From assembly GCA_964020085.1 (NCBI GenBank), contig OZ026596.1, forward strand, positions 30,717,522-30,781,521: 64,000 nucleotides of DNA, given 5' to 3'. The notes beneath the pieces were generated by a model, which saw nothing but the letters and a program-made list of their open reading frames with translations, made no database searches and had not been told where the DNA came from. The position numbers and the translations under genes are program-made. The DNA comes from Micromussa lordhowensis (lineage: Eukaryota; Cnidaria; Anthozoa; Scleractinia; Lobophylliidae). The first letter of the stretch is position 1; every line of letters starts with the position of its first letter. This document shows positions 24,001-35,600 of the stretch, in pieces.

Positions 24001-27000
24001 AGAAGACGCACCAATATGGTTGCCAAGCACGCACACCAAAACAGACGAATATAACAATATGACAAGCTGTCCTAAAGTACTATTCTTGTTTAAGGCCATG
24101 TAAAAACAGTAATGGGATTTTTAAAGTTTCTTAAATACGAAAACACCACATCTCAAAAGCCACAATGTGGCGTGGAAACATAGACGTTTGTTATCTATTT
24201 ACACGATCTTTGTTATTGTTATTAGAGAACCGCTATAGAGTAAGATTTTACAGTTTTGATGACGTCAGGTTGAATTAACCCTTCGGGTACAATAGACGAG
24301 CTGACTGATGATAAATTTTGGAGCATAATGGAAGAAAAGTGTGGGCATAAAAACCCCACCATGTAGATTTATTGACATCAGGTCTTAATAATAGAAAAAC
24401 CAAAGAGAATGTTAACAATGACGGAAATTGCAAATGTAGTAAATCTAAATTGTCCACCATAATGACACAAACTACACTCGAACATCGCTTGGAAAATGAT
24501 CCAAATTGAAAAGTGCTGTCGCGTTACCCAGGGAATAGGAGCAAAGTGGACAATTTTACGAACACTGGAGACAGATAGACTACTCTAATAATTTACGAGC
24601 AGATCACGATTTAAGCCAACTTCCTTCAGTTAAAAACTGTAAAAACTTTACATCGGAAATAGTTGCAAATTTTCGAGGTCAATATAAATATATTGCTGTC
24701 TGGTCCACATGAATGGCGGAATAAACAACTCAAAATTGATGCGGTGTCTTTACTTTAGCCGCTTCCGTTACTTTCTTGGTTGTCAAGTTTTGGCCTTGAT
24801 CTCCTGCCTCCTCTGCTTATCACGCAAACTAGTTGTGGAAAGTTGAAAACAAATTAAATCCAAATTTAAGACAAACAGTCGTGTCTAGATAACGCCTAAA
24901 TATGGAAAATACAACTTGACAAGATCACAAATAGTAAACCCGTTCTTTAATGACTTTCGTTTTCGCTTTCGTCCCCTTCCCTGGATACCGGCCAGAACAG
25001 GTTAAGAAATATATTGCTTAAGGAATATTCGATGATATAGAAAGGAAGTCTCTGATTGTAGGGTTAGATATACAAAAAGTAAAGTAAAGTCTCACAAGTT
25101 CTTCAGTGCAAGAAAACTAGTCTGAGCGAATTGGGAACTTCTTCCGTGGAAGAGAAAACAACAGTACATTAAAATAAAACTTCAAGCAATAAATATTGAC
25201 ATTCTGGTTGCGTTTATACAAATCTCCACGCAAGCTGTTGTCATCTATTTCTATCAAACATCATACACTGCAGTCCAATATGTTATCTCGCGTTGATCTA
25301 AACGTCCAAGCGTTAAGAGCTCAAAAAATATATAGGGGACCCACTCTAAATGTAAGGGGATATGATTGCTTTTTTATTCGTCGTTAGATATTTCTTCAGT
25401 GTCGTGCCAGTGAAGTGATATCATGAATCGAAATATGAATTTTATTTCAACTCGAAGCAAATTTATTTCAACTGAAAAATAACCAAGTTAATATGGTGGA
25501 ATATGCTTGTAGCAAATTGGTTCTTCTCGAGATATGTGAATGATTCAGAATTATAAAAGTTAACGAATGCCCTCCTAAACTAATGAATATCCCATGCTAT
25601 ATTTCTTGTTTTTCTTATGATGGTATTGTAATATAGCGTTGTTTAAAGTTTGTAACGGATGTGGAATACGAAAAGCCTGAGAATCGATTCCAAACTTCCA
25701 TATGCGGTGACACTTTCCAGACTAAAGTTTTTAACAAATTTATGTTTTTAACAAATTTATGTTTTTTGTTATGTTTTGTATTTCAGCAACAAACCTAATG
25801 GAAACGAGACAGATAAACCTTTTATTATAAAGCTACGTTTACCGAGATTATGGAATGAGCTTTGCTACATATACATTAAATCAAACAAACTGTCGTCAAT
25901 GGCCTTTTATGTCTTTCAGAGTTGTATTGTTTTGGCATGCGATTAAAATGATAGCGAAACTATCAACCATGCTTCAACATTCAACATCCGCTGCGGGGCC
26001 TTTCAATCTCTTGAATTATCAGCTCTATTATTTTCTGGCCCTTAAAATTGATCGTGTAAAGTATGCGGTTCCTACAGTAGGAATTTTGCACCATTAATAT
26101 TTAGAATGTATTGTTTGTCCCTAAGGCCAGTGTTTGATATATCTGACATTGCCGCCTATTTCTTTAATGCCCAAGTCGAGAAGATATTACCATTTTTTGT
26201 TTAAAGAACCCGGCACTTCGTTGCATTTTGATAACAATCTTTTTGTTATTGTTTATCAAAGAAAACTACCTACACAGTCGTGCATCGACTATTTATAGAC
26301 TGCAGTTCTCTTGAAAACACTATTAATTTAAACATTGGTAGCGACACTTTTAATTTATCAAAAGCGGGTTTGATAAACAAACACTGTCGACCGTGAGTTA
26401 ATATACAGTTATTTCAATGCACGGAAATATTCCTAGTATTGTCAGCTTGTTGTGTACTAATTTTCGGAAAAAATATATGCCCTCTCCTTTCGCCCAACAC
26501 GCACTTTTTTTACGTTTGGTGGAGTTTTGTGAGTAGTTTTTGAAAAGTTGGTGCAATGTCATTTTCTCTTGTGAATGTCGGCATGATTTGTGAGTATGTC
26601 AAATGTATGACAAATATTAAAAACGCAATAATATTATATTCACTTCGTATAAAAACAAGTTCAATCTAAGTTATCTTTTTGAAAGAAGTTTTTAATTAAA
26701 ATGTTGCGTGGAAAACACAACATCTGGCCATACCGCGAGCGTTCTTATCATATCGCCAAAAAAGATCACATTTCCTTCATTAAGACAAACATGTCACTTA
26801 CAATTGGAATCAAATAAATAAGGTAAAACTAAAAACTGTACGGTGTAGATTTTAAGAATTACGTTGAGCAAACTGTGGGTTGATCTTACTAAACACTTTT
26901 AATCGACTGCGAGTTAATTGTCCAGTAATCATATTGAAACTTGCCAAAGATTCGGAAAAGAAGCACAGCACCCAATCAAAGAACGGTTTACTGCACGAGT

Positions 27001-28401
27001 TATTTACTTTTCAAAGAACGATTCTTGCAAGCGGAAATAACATTTGCAGGCTTAATATGAATTTGTTTCCGTTGGCCCTCAAGGCAGAAGTTTCATTTTA
27101 TGAATACATAAATAGAGCGTTATTTTCTTGATCGGCGCAAAGAGTGATATTCGCAGCAGTGTCGAAGTTTGCCTAGAGGCCACCGCCAGAAAACTCGGTA
27201 TGATAATACATGTGATATATGGGTTTAATAGTCATTCTAGGTTCTATTTATATGCTGCTGCTATCACATTTGTAAAATGTATAACAGAAAGTCTGGCTCA
27301 GTAAGGGAGTTTGATGTTCACCAGATTAATTACTTGGAAGTGTCTTCCAGTTCACAAAGATATTCGAGGCAAGCTTCGAGATTTCCTTAGCCCTAGTGAA
27401 GTGAGCAACGATAAGATTGTCAGTTTTTATACCTATGTTTCAGCTGAATTTTCACTTAATAGAGCCATAGATAGCAAAAGTCATATTGAGTATATAGGAA
27501 ATCTCGTCCTACCTCCTTAAACGGAGTGGAAGGATCTTTTGGAATCAGTTTTCTCAAATCGGTTCCATTATCTGAGTTTACTTACTTTATGCATACAATG
27601 AAGGTTAGTGTCTAAAGAAGGATTGATCATCCATTTGGGGTCCAATGCTAGAAGTGGGAGCTTTTTTTGACTGTCTGAGTAGTATTAGATTCATCTGTAA
27701 TTTAAATAGATGAAAGTCTTTTTGAGTGACACGACAAACCGTTCTCTATTTCTAGAAGCTTGGAGCATGAAATCGCCTTAACACGTTCATTTATTCATTC
27801 AGGTTTGAATACAAGGTTTTGTTGCTGTGAATTGGTCCCAAGCGCAGTCATAAACACCCACGTCTTTTGCTTTGAGAAAAACCTTTGGAGCACAGGTGCG
27901 TCTTAAATATAATAGTTATAACAAATTGATTTTTCTTACCCCAGTCTCAACCTTGGGTGCATTATTGGCATGATACTAAAATTGTGACTTTTTTCCCGGC
28001 ACTGAACAATGTACTTACTGTCTGTTGAAGAAAGCAGCTTCCCGGTGCCTATGTGTCGTTTCAGTGTCAGCCAATGCTAATGATTTTTCATTGACGATAC
28101 TTTGTAGACTTATTGTGTTAAGTGTTCCAAAGGAAAAATAATGCCTCATGCTGGTGTAGGGTCTATATGAGTCTATAACTAGCAGTCTAAATTTTGTGTG
28201 TACTAACTACATTTTGTGTGTACCTAGCCAATTTTCATGTTTTTTCATACTTAATGTTAAATTTGTTGTTCTGAATTTTTTACACACGTCGCTATTGCGT
28301 CAAAATTAGGACCACAAAGAGGAAATATCACTTATCTAGTTGACTACAAATGTCAGAGATGTGTGTTTTGGTTCAAATAAACTTTGAATACTGTGTTTAT
28401 G
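21051..28401. other. Long gene-free, AT-rich stretch
   Basis: About 7.3 kb without a supportable exon, RNA gene or clear repeat boundary. Open frames are at most 92 codons and lack domains. It may hold distal 5' UTR exons or regulatory DNA for the gene starting near 29.66 kb, but the sequence does not show this. Confidence 0.4.
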
Positions 28402-28695
28402 TCTACAATCATGGACAAACGTCCCTGGGAAACTGAAGTAATGCATCGAGTTATCTGTGTTTTAGAACTGAAATTTAAAAACGCACTGATATCCCTTTAA
28501 AAATACGTGCTGCTTGTTCCCCCTTCCCACTCAATACAATGTTGAAACTCAGGAGAAATTGCAGGTACTAGGTTTCACCATTGCATGTGGGATGGGGGGA
28601 GGGATTAGGTAGGTGAAGATGTATTCGCGTCTGGCGTGTGTGCAAAAGCGCCAAAAGTGCACATTTGTCCCTAGACGTTTGTCCAGTATTGTAGG
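28402..28695. mobile_element. MITE with about 25-bp inverted ends
   Basis: TCTACAATCATGGACAAACG is the inverted counterpart of CGTTTGTCCAGTATTGTAGG at the right, with two mismatches. Length about 294 bp. The interior is non-coding. Confidence 0.6.
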
Positions 28696-29029
28696 TTACA
28701 ATAATATACTTGCAACAGAATACGTCACCTTCCAAACGTGATAAGTGTTACGAGAGAAGTATTTTATTTTTTTTAAGTGGTAACTCAGTAAGTCAAGTAA
28801 ACTAAGTAAGAAAACTTTCAGTCATTAGTTTGTAAGAATCCTTTTTACTCCTTCCAATACATACTATTAGAAAACATCGAACCGGCAATACAGCTTTTTT
28901 ACTGGTCAACTGAGTTTAGTTGTTGTCCTACCCAGCTGTATTCCCCTGTTTATTGACCAATAATATCGGGACAAAAATCATAGAAAATCACGAGTGGAAG
29001 CTTGGGAGAACGAGAAACTCCGGAACATC

Positions 29030-29235
29030 CACGAGTGTTTCTATAACTCGATAGAAACATGGAGAACAAGTTTTTTTTATTTTTTTTTATAGAAAATTCC
29101 GTGACGAAAAAAAAAAAAAAGAAAATAACTTGTTTACTTTGATCAACAAAATGTAAATTGTCATTGCTCGCGCCATCATTACGCCAATAGCTCGTGCTAG
29201 TTCCTTGTTTCTATCGAGCTATGAAACATGCTTCA
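29030..29235. repeat. Inverted repeat with homopolymer centre
   Basis: TTTCTATAACTCGATAGAAA at the left pairs with TTTCTATCGAGCTATGAAA at the right. The centre holds long T and A runs. Confidence 0.55.
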
Positions 29236-29348
29236 AACAAATAGGCGAGTATTTTCTTTGGGTTATTTCCCTAAGTGTATTTTTTGAATGAAATTTCGTA
29301 TGCCTTCAGTTGCTTCAAAGCACTGAAATATTTCCTATCAGAATAGTT

Positions 29349-29469
29349 CATATTGGTATTGTTGGTATTGGGCTGGAACTAGCTTGCAAGTGAGGCTAAT
29401 GCGGGGAGTCCCCCGCATTAGCCTCACTTGCAAGCTAGTTCCAGTCCTACACCGAGAATACCAATATGG
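29349..29469. repeat. Near-perfect palindrome (about 120 bp)
   Basis: Arms read CATATTGGTAT... and CTGGAACTAGCTTGCAAGTG against CACTTGCAAGCTAGTTCCAG ... ACCAATATG, with almost no spacer (GGGGAGTCCCC at the centre). Confidence 0.85.
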
Positions 29470-29671
29470 CTTACTATACTACTATAGGCCTACTATAGAC
29501 GACTTTAACCTTCGTTCATTTTTGTTTGTTTCATTATAGCTATGGAATGAAATTACATTTGCTTTGAGTTACCTTAAAGCACTGAAATATTCCCTACTAG
29601 AATTATAGACGACTTCAACCATAATTAATTGTTTGTTTGTTTTGTTGTTTGTTTTCAGCACTTTTCAAGCC

Positions 29672-32600
29672 ATGACCAACAAATATAGTTTTACTATCCT
29701 ACTTATCCTTTGGCTGGTCGCATCAGCTATATCATTCCTTCCCCCAAATCCGCAAGCCGGAAACGGAAAAAGAAGGACCCTCGGCCTCTTTAGAAAGGTA
29801 ATTTTTTCATACATTGTTGATGCCACTTACTTAGACAAGCAGACGACCCCTCAGTTTGGGTTAGAGGATGAAAGGAGGGGGGGTGGGTGGGTGGAATAAA
29901 AATGCAACTGGTGGGGTAGTATGGGCTGTCCTGTTTTGATAGTGGTGTTCAAATTCAATTTTTCACAAGTGCAGTACAGGCACTGACTTTGCTCTCCGTC
30001 CCGTCTGTGAATGAAAAACAGACGTGCAAACAAATTGACGGCAAGGGTGTTTTACATAGTCTGGTCCAAATTTGAGATAAAGTTTGGGAGAGTGTCCTGT
30101 TTTAAGTTTTAAGCTAAAGATGTTCTGACATAAGCTTAGCCTGCTACCAAAAAATTAAGAGTCAATGCCAATAAAAATCAGATATGATCATCAAAATCGC
30201 GGACACAGCCAAAAAATCGATGTCCCTCATACTTTCTATATTGATAGGCCCTTGTGCCAAAGTAGACAAAAACGAGGTTAGTTTGTTCCAATATTCACTT
30301 TTTTAGGAGTTATCAAATAAAAACCGTCGAGTCTGGATCGCGCCATATTTCGATATTCGAATTATTTGATATTTCGTCATGTCCATGGCTTGTCAGCGTA
30401 AGTCGAAAACTAACTGTGAATTTCCTTTCCGATATCATTATAATTTGGGTCTTAACCAATTCATTGACGACATCAAAAGCAGATATTCTCTAGTTATAAA
30501 CATCTATGAACTTTTTCTCGAAGACACGTTGCAGCCGTTTTTAATAGCTCTGTGGTAGCCTGAAACAACTGCCGAAAACGCTTGTCGATACGCGAAGAAA
30601 AACCAGAGAACTCTATTTGGGATACAGTTTAATTAAGGATAGACGTTCACAGATATATTTGCAACTTTTTGGGAAACTCGCACCTTATTTTCGTCAAATC
30701 CCGAACCTATCATCCCTTCCAGACCCTGGAATATTGCATGCCACCAAAAATTGCTGAGGTTCAGTGGATATGAAACCAAAGTTGAGCTTATGTATGTATG
30801 TCTCCTGACTGGGACTGAGACTGAGCGGGACTGAGCGTGACTGAGTAAGGACGTGAGATCGATAGCTCCGTAACTTGTGTTGTATTCTTCCACTCTGATA
30901 CTTTTTAATGGAATTTTCATCGCTTTCATCTCTGTTTAAACGGAAAACGAGAGGAAGCAATTCACTGACCAGCGAGACTATTTCCCCCGAAACGAAGCGG
31001 TTGAAAGAACACCAAGCAAACGCTCCACCCGCCTTTGTATCGCCGCAAAAAGACGAAGAGCGATTCTGAAGACGTAGTTCTGTCAGACCTCAATGTGGCA
31101 CAGGATTTTGCCTCCAAAATGGACCTAATAATATCAAAGCTAAGCCAAGTGGAAAACATTGGCACACAAATAAATATATTACAGGACTCTGTGAATCGAA
31201 TAAATCAAACGGTCGCAAACCTTCAAAGTGAGTTCTACCGCTTAAAGGAAGACGTACGAAATACAGTCGAAGAAACAAATACGCTTAAAACAAGCGTAAA
31301 ATTCCTGAATGATGAAGTGGAAACCAGTAAGAGAAAACTCCGAGATGACGAAAAGAAGTCACAACAGGAGATGGATCACTTGCGCCTCCAACTCTTAAAT
31401 TATGAATTGTACAGCCGCCGCGAAAATCTTCGGCACTACGGCACTCCAGAAACCAAGGAGGAAGAGAACACTGAAGCCGTTTTGAAAGCCTTCTTAGAGA
31501 AAGAGTTGAACGTGGAAAACGCCCAATATATTAAGTTTCAAAGAGTTCACCGCGGCGATAAAAAGGATCGGAACACAAGAAACGCCAGGGCCATCATAGC
31601 ACGCTGCCTTCGCTTTTAAGATCGAGAAAACCTATTTTCTTGCCGACGCAACATTGATAGCCAGTCGAATTTCGGTATTGGCCCAGATCTACCTAAGCAG
31701 GTGAATGATATGAGAACGAAGTTTATTCCGAAGATGGTGCAAGCACGAAAAAATGGAAAACGAGCAGCCTTCAGTAGAATGGAATCTTATAAACTCTTTA
31801 TTGACGGCGTGAGGCAAAATAGTGATAAGCAAATATTTTTTTCCTTTTAGCACCTTGGGTGAGGCCGGCCTCTGGACATTAGGCCCACGAGCTGATTGGT
31901 AAACATCTACTAAGATTTAAGCTTTTAAAACAATGTTCCAGGTTGTTTATTTATAGAATTCGCAGGGAGTAGTAGTTCACTTCTTATTTTTTCGTTTCTA
32001 TTAGGAGCTGTCGATTAGCATATTCCATAGTTCTTTTCTGAAGTTCGATTGAAACAAAAGTATAACACTTGATCTCGTCCAGGCGTAGCAGTTATTTTAA
32101 CAGTTTAATTCTTCACACTGGCTACGTTTCTCATCTCGTTTCTTTTGTTTTTTATGTATGTTATTCTATATTTATTCAGTTTGCACTTAACATAGTCAGG
32201 AATGCGTTAGTTGTTTGGGTAACAGTGACCCTTCTGGGAATAACAGCTACTGTTTTTGTCTTTTTTCACTATACGTATGCAAATTACAATGCGGGATTCC
32301 AATAACCTAAAGTTAAAAACTCTTTCGCTGAACGTTCGCGGTATCCGTACTTTTGAATAACGTAAGTCCATTTTCAACTGGCTAACCAAGCAAAATTCAT
32401 CTGCTTTCTGGTAAATGTTGATGTTAAAATTGGCTCAAAAGCTATCACTAAAAGGCTAGAGAACGTCCTACCACATATTATTCATTATGATCAAAATGCC
32501 TTTGTAAAAAGACGAACAATTTTTGATGCAACTCGTACAATAAGCGATGTTTTGGAATTTACAAAAATGCGAGACTACCAATTTATAATCATGACTGCAA

Positions 32601-35600
32601 TTGATTTTGAGCAAGCCTTCGATTCTTTAGATTGGAACTTCCTTCACGAATCGCTAGAATTCTTTGGCTTTGGAGAATCCTTCTTGAGGTGGATCAAGAC
32701 GTTTTACAAGAATATATCAAGTTGTGTTATCAATAATGTTTTTTTTCACTCTCTCTTTCAATATTAAACGGGGTGTTGGCTAGGGCGACCCACTCTCGCC
32801 ATCTCTTTTCATAATAATACTAGAATTATTGACATATTGCAGTGGATGGTTCTGAAATCGAATTAGTTATATTCGCTGATGATATGACATCATTTGTAAG
32901 GGACAAACTTTCGCACCGCACCCTTTTTGATACTATCGATCTGTTTAGTACATTCTTCGGATTGAAGGTCAGTCACGACAAAACGGAAATTCTCCTACTA
33001 GGAAATGTGGAAGTAAACAGCTCAGAACTAGGTGTTAATGTAATAAGTAAGGTCATAAAAATCCTAGGGGTTCATTTCACCTTTAATCACTCACTGTTTT
33101 ATAAGCTAAACTTTGAATCAATCGAGAAATCTCTGAGGGGATTGTTGAAGGGCTGGAGCTGGAGAGAAAAAAATACTTTACTATATTCTTTTGTTTGGAA
33201 GGGAAAAGATAAAGTAAAGCGCACTGCATTTATTAACCCTATTGATAAAGGAGGCTTGAAAATGCCCAACATTGAGTCAATGATATCTGCCCAAAGAATA
33301 ATTTGTATCAAGAGATATCTCTCCACCGATCCCGCTAGCTGGAAGTTTTTTTTCTGGATTATGATCTTAAAAAAGTTGAGGGAAAATTCTTGTTTCATTG
33401 TAATTTTAACTACACTAAACTACCGATAACTCTTCCAGAATTTTATAAAGAATGCACTGTGGCATGGACCCTTTTACAGTGCGACTACTCCAACCAATGC
33501 CAACTGACAAAATTGTCCACAAATTTAATGAATAAAAATTATGGAGGTAAATAGCAAAAGTTTTTCAACAAATATCCATGTAATCAATCTGTACATTACA
33601 AAGGCAACACATTTGTGGTTATTTTGGATAATTTGTAGCAAAACTATTCGTAACCTCCATTTGTAGAAAATTTTGTCGGGTGGCTTTGGTTAGAGTAGTC
33701 GCACTGTAAACGAGGACCGACCCCCCTCATCCTCTGAAATAGCAAATCAGGTCATATGGAACAACCAGTTCATTTGCATTGAATCTAAGTCAATTTATAA
33801 CAGGAGGCTGCTTGATCTTGGAATCGTAAGAATTGGAGACCTCTACGACACAAGAGGAGAGTTTAAGTCGAACAAGGAACCATCATGTTCAACTCTCTCA
33901 CCAGTTGAACATTTTCTACTTTTCAGTCTCTTCAATGCTTTTCCAGAAGAATGGCGCAAAATACTAAAAACAAATAAAAACTCCATCTCCTCAAAAACTC
34001 ATGATCTAATCCATGTCAAGTTACGTATTGAAGGGAAAAAAAGTCAATTCCAAAATCTTGAATCAAAGTCATTAAATGACAGTTTTGTTTCTAAGATATC
34101 CAGTATACCAGGCCAACTGCGCAAAAGAAATATAACGAAGCTTTCAGCACGCATGCATTGCAGTTAGACTGGGAAAAGATATACCTACTGCCCTTCAAAA
34201 CAACATTGGATACTAAATTAAGAAGAATTCCAATATAAAATATTAAACAGGATCTTATACACAAACAAGAGGCTGTTTAAGTTTAAAAAAGTAGATTCTC
34301 CCTTATGCGATTTTTGTGAAAAGGAGTTGGAGACCATAGAACATCTCTTTCCATTGTACAAAAGTAAGTATGTTTTGGGATGATTTAAAGGTGGTACTTA
34401 ATTCTTTAAATATAAATATTAGGTTTGATATCAAGAATGTCTTCTTTGGGATTTTACATACAGATAATATAAGCATTCTAGACAACTATAACCTTCTTCC
34501 CTTCTTGAAAGAAAATATTTTATTTACCGCTGTAAGTTAAATAAGGGCTCTTTATGTATAAGACTGTTAGCCGATAAATTAAAAAAAACCGTTTCAAACC
34601 GAACGTTTTATTGCAAAAAAAACCCCACCAAATTCATTTCCACAAGAAAAAATGAAGACCTTTACTCTCATTAATACAACAGTAGCTGTTATCCAAACTT
34701 CGTTTTTCTAAGATTCCCTAAATTACTTTTTATTTTAAGGTAAGGTGTAATAGTTGTAAATTTTGTAATGTTTGTACTATCGATCTGTATGTTCTTGTAC
34801 TATACCTCTAAAAGAAAATAAAGAAATAAAATACAAAAAAATGACTCCTGCATCGTGAACGCATGGGAAGGCCGATAAGACTATATAGTGTTCCTGAGGA
34901 ACTTTCGGGGCATGTAGATTTAACAAATAGATTTTCATGTTGCCGTGCGTCTGTCTGGTAATAGGGACTTTAAGATTTAGGACGCGACGGCTGTTTAACT
35001 ACCCAGCACTTCCGTACAATTAAGCAATAGACCACAAGTTTCTATGGGTTATAGGCTGATAAACCACGCGGGATGTTGGTAGAACACGAGAAGAATTTGT
35101 AAATCACGAGCCGCAGGCGAGTGGTTTACGAATTCTTCGAGTGTTCTACCAACATCCCAAGTGGTTTATCAGCCTAAAACCCATAGAAACTTGTGGTCTA
35201 TTGCTTTTATATAATAATTCAGAAGACGCGCGATTTTCCCATGGGTTTACCGGCACAATAACCCATGGCTGATTGACCAATCAGAGCGCGCGCATTGATT
35301 TGGTTATTATATAAACCGATTTATTCAATAGTTTCCACAAGTAGTATAGCTGTTTGTGTGGCGCAATGGAGAAGATATCTGCCTTCTGAGCGGGAGGCTG
35401 TGAGTTCAACTCCCAGTGAGATCGCAACGTTTTCTTTTGTTTTTTTTTCTGTTATTTTTTCTCAAACATTAACCGAAAGGCAGCGTTTCCTTTCCGATCC
35501 ACTGTGATAAATTAAAATTCATCACAGCGTTAAAATATTAGCTATTAAAATAGCTGTATTCCCTCATAATTAATTTATTATTGCAGGGTAATTCCGTGAT

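Larger units (their letters stand above)
30900..34840 (+). mobile_element. Dead L1/Tx1-type LINE inside the intron
   Basis: ORF1 (coiled coil plus RNA-binding part) is followed by ORF2 fragments: an endonuclease start, reverse transcriptase and a C-terminal Cys/His zinc motif (CDFCEKELETIEHLF). The element ends in an A-rich tail after AATAAAG near 34830. Large internal deletions, stops and a nested MITE show it is inactive. It lies in the same orientation as the host gene. Confidence 0.85.

Noticed and set aside
31090..31278. Minus-strand frame over LINE ORF1
   Set aside because: Antisense shadow of the ORF1 coiled coil.
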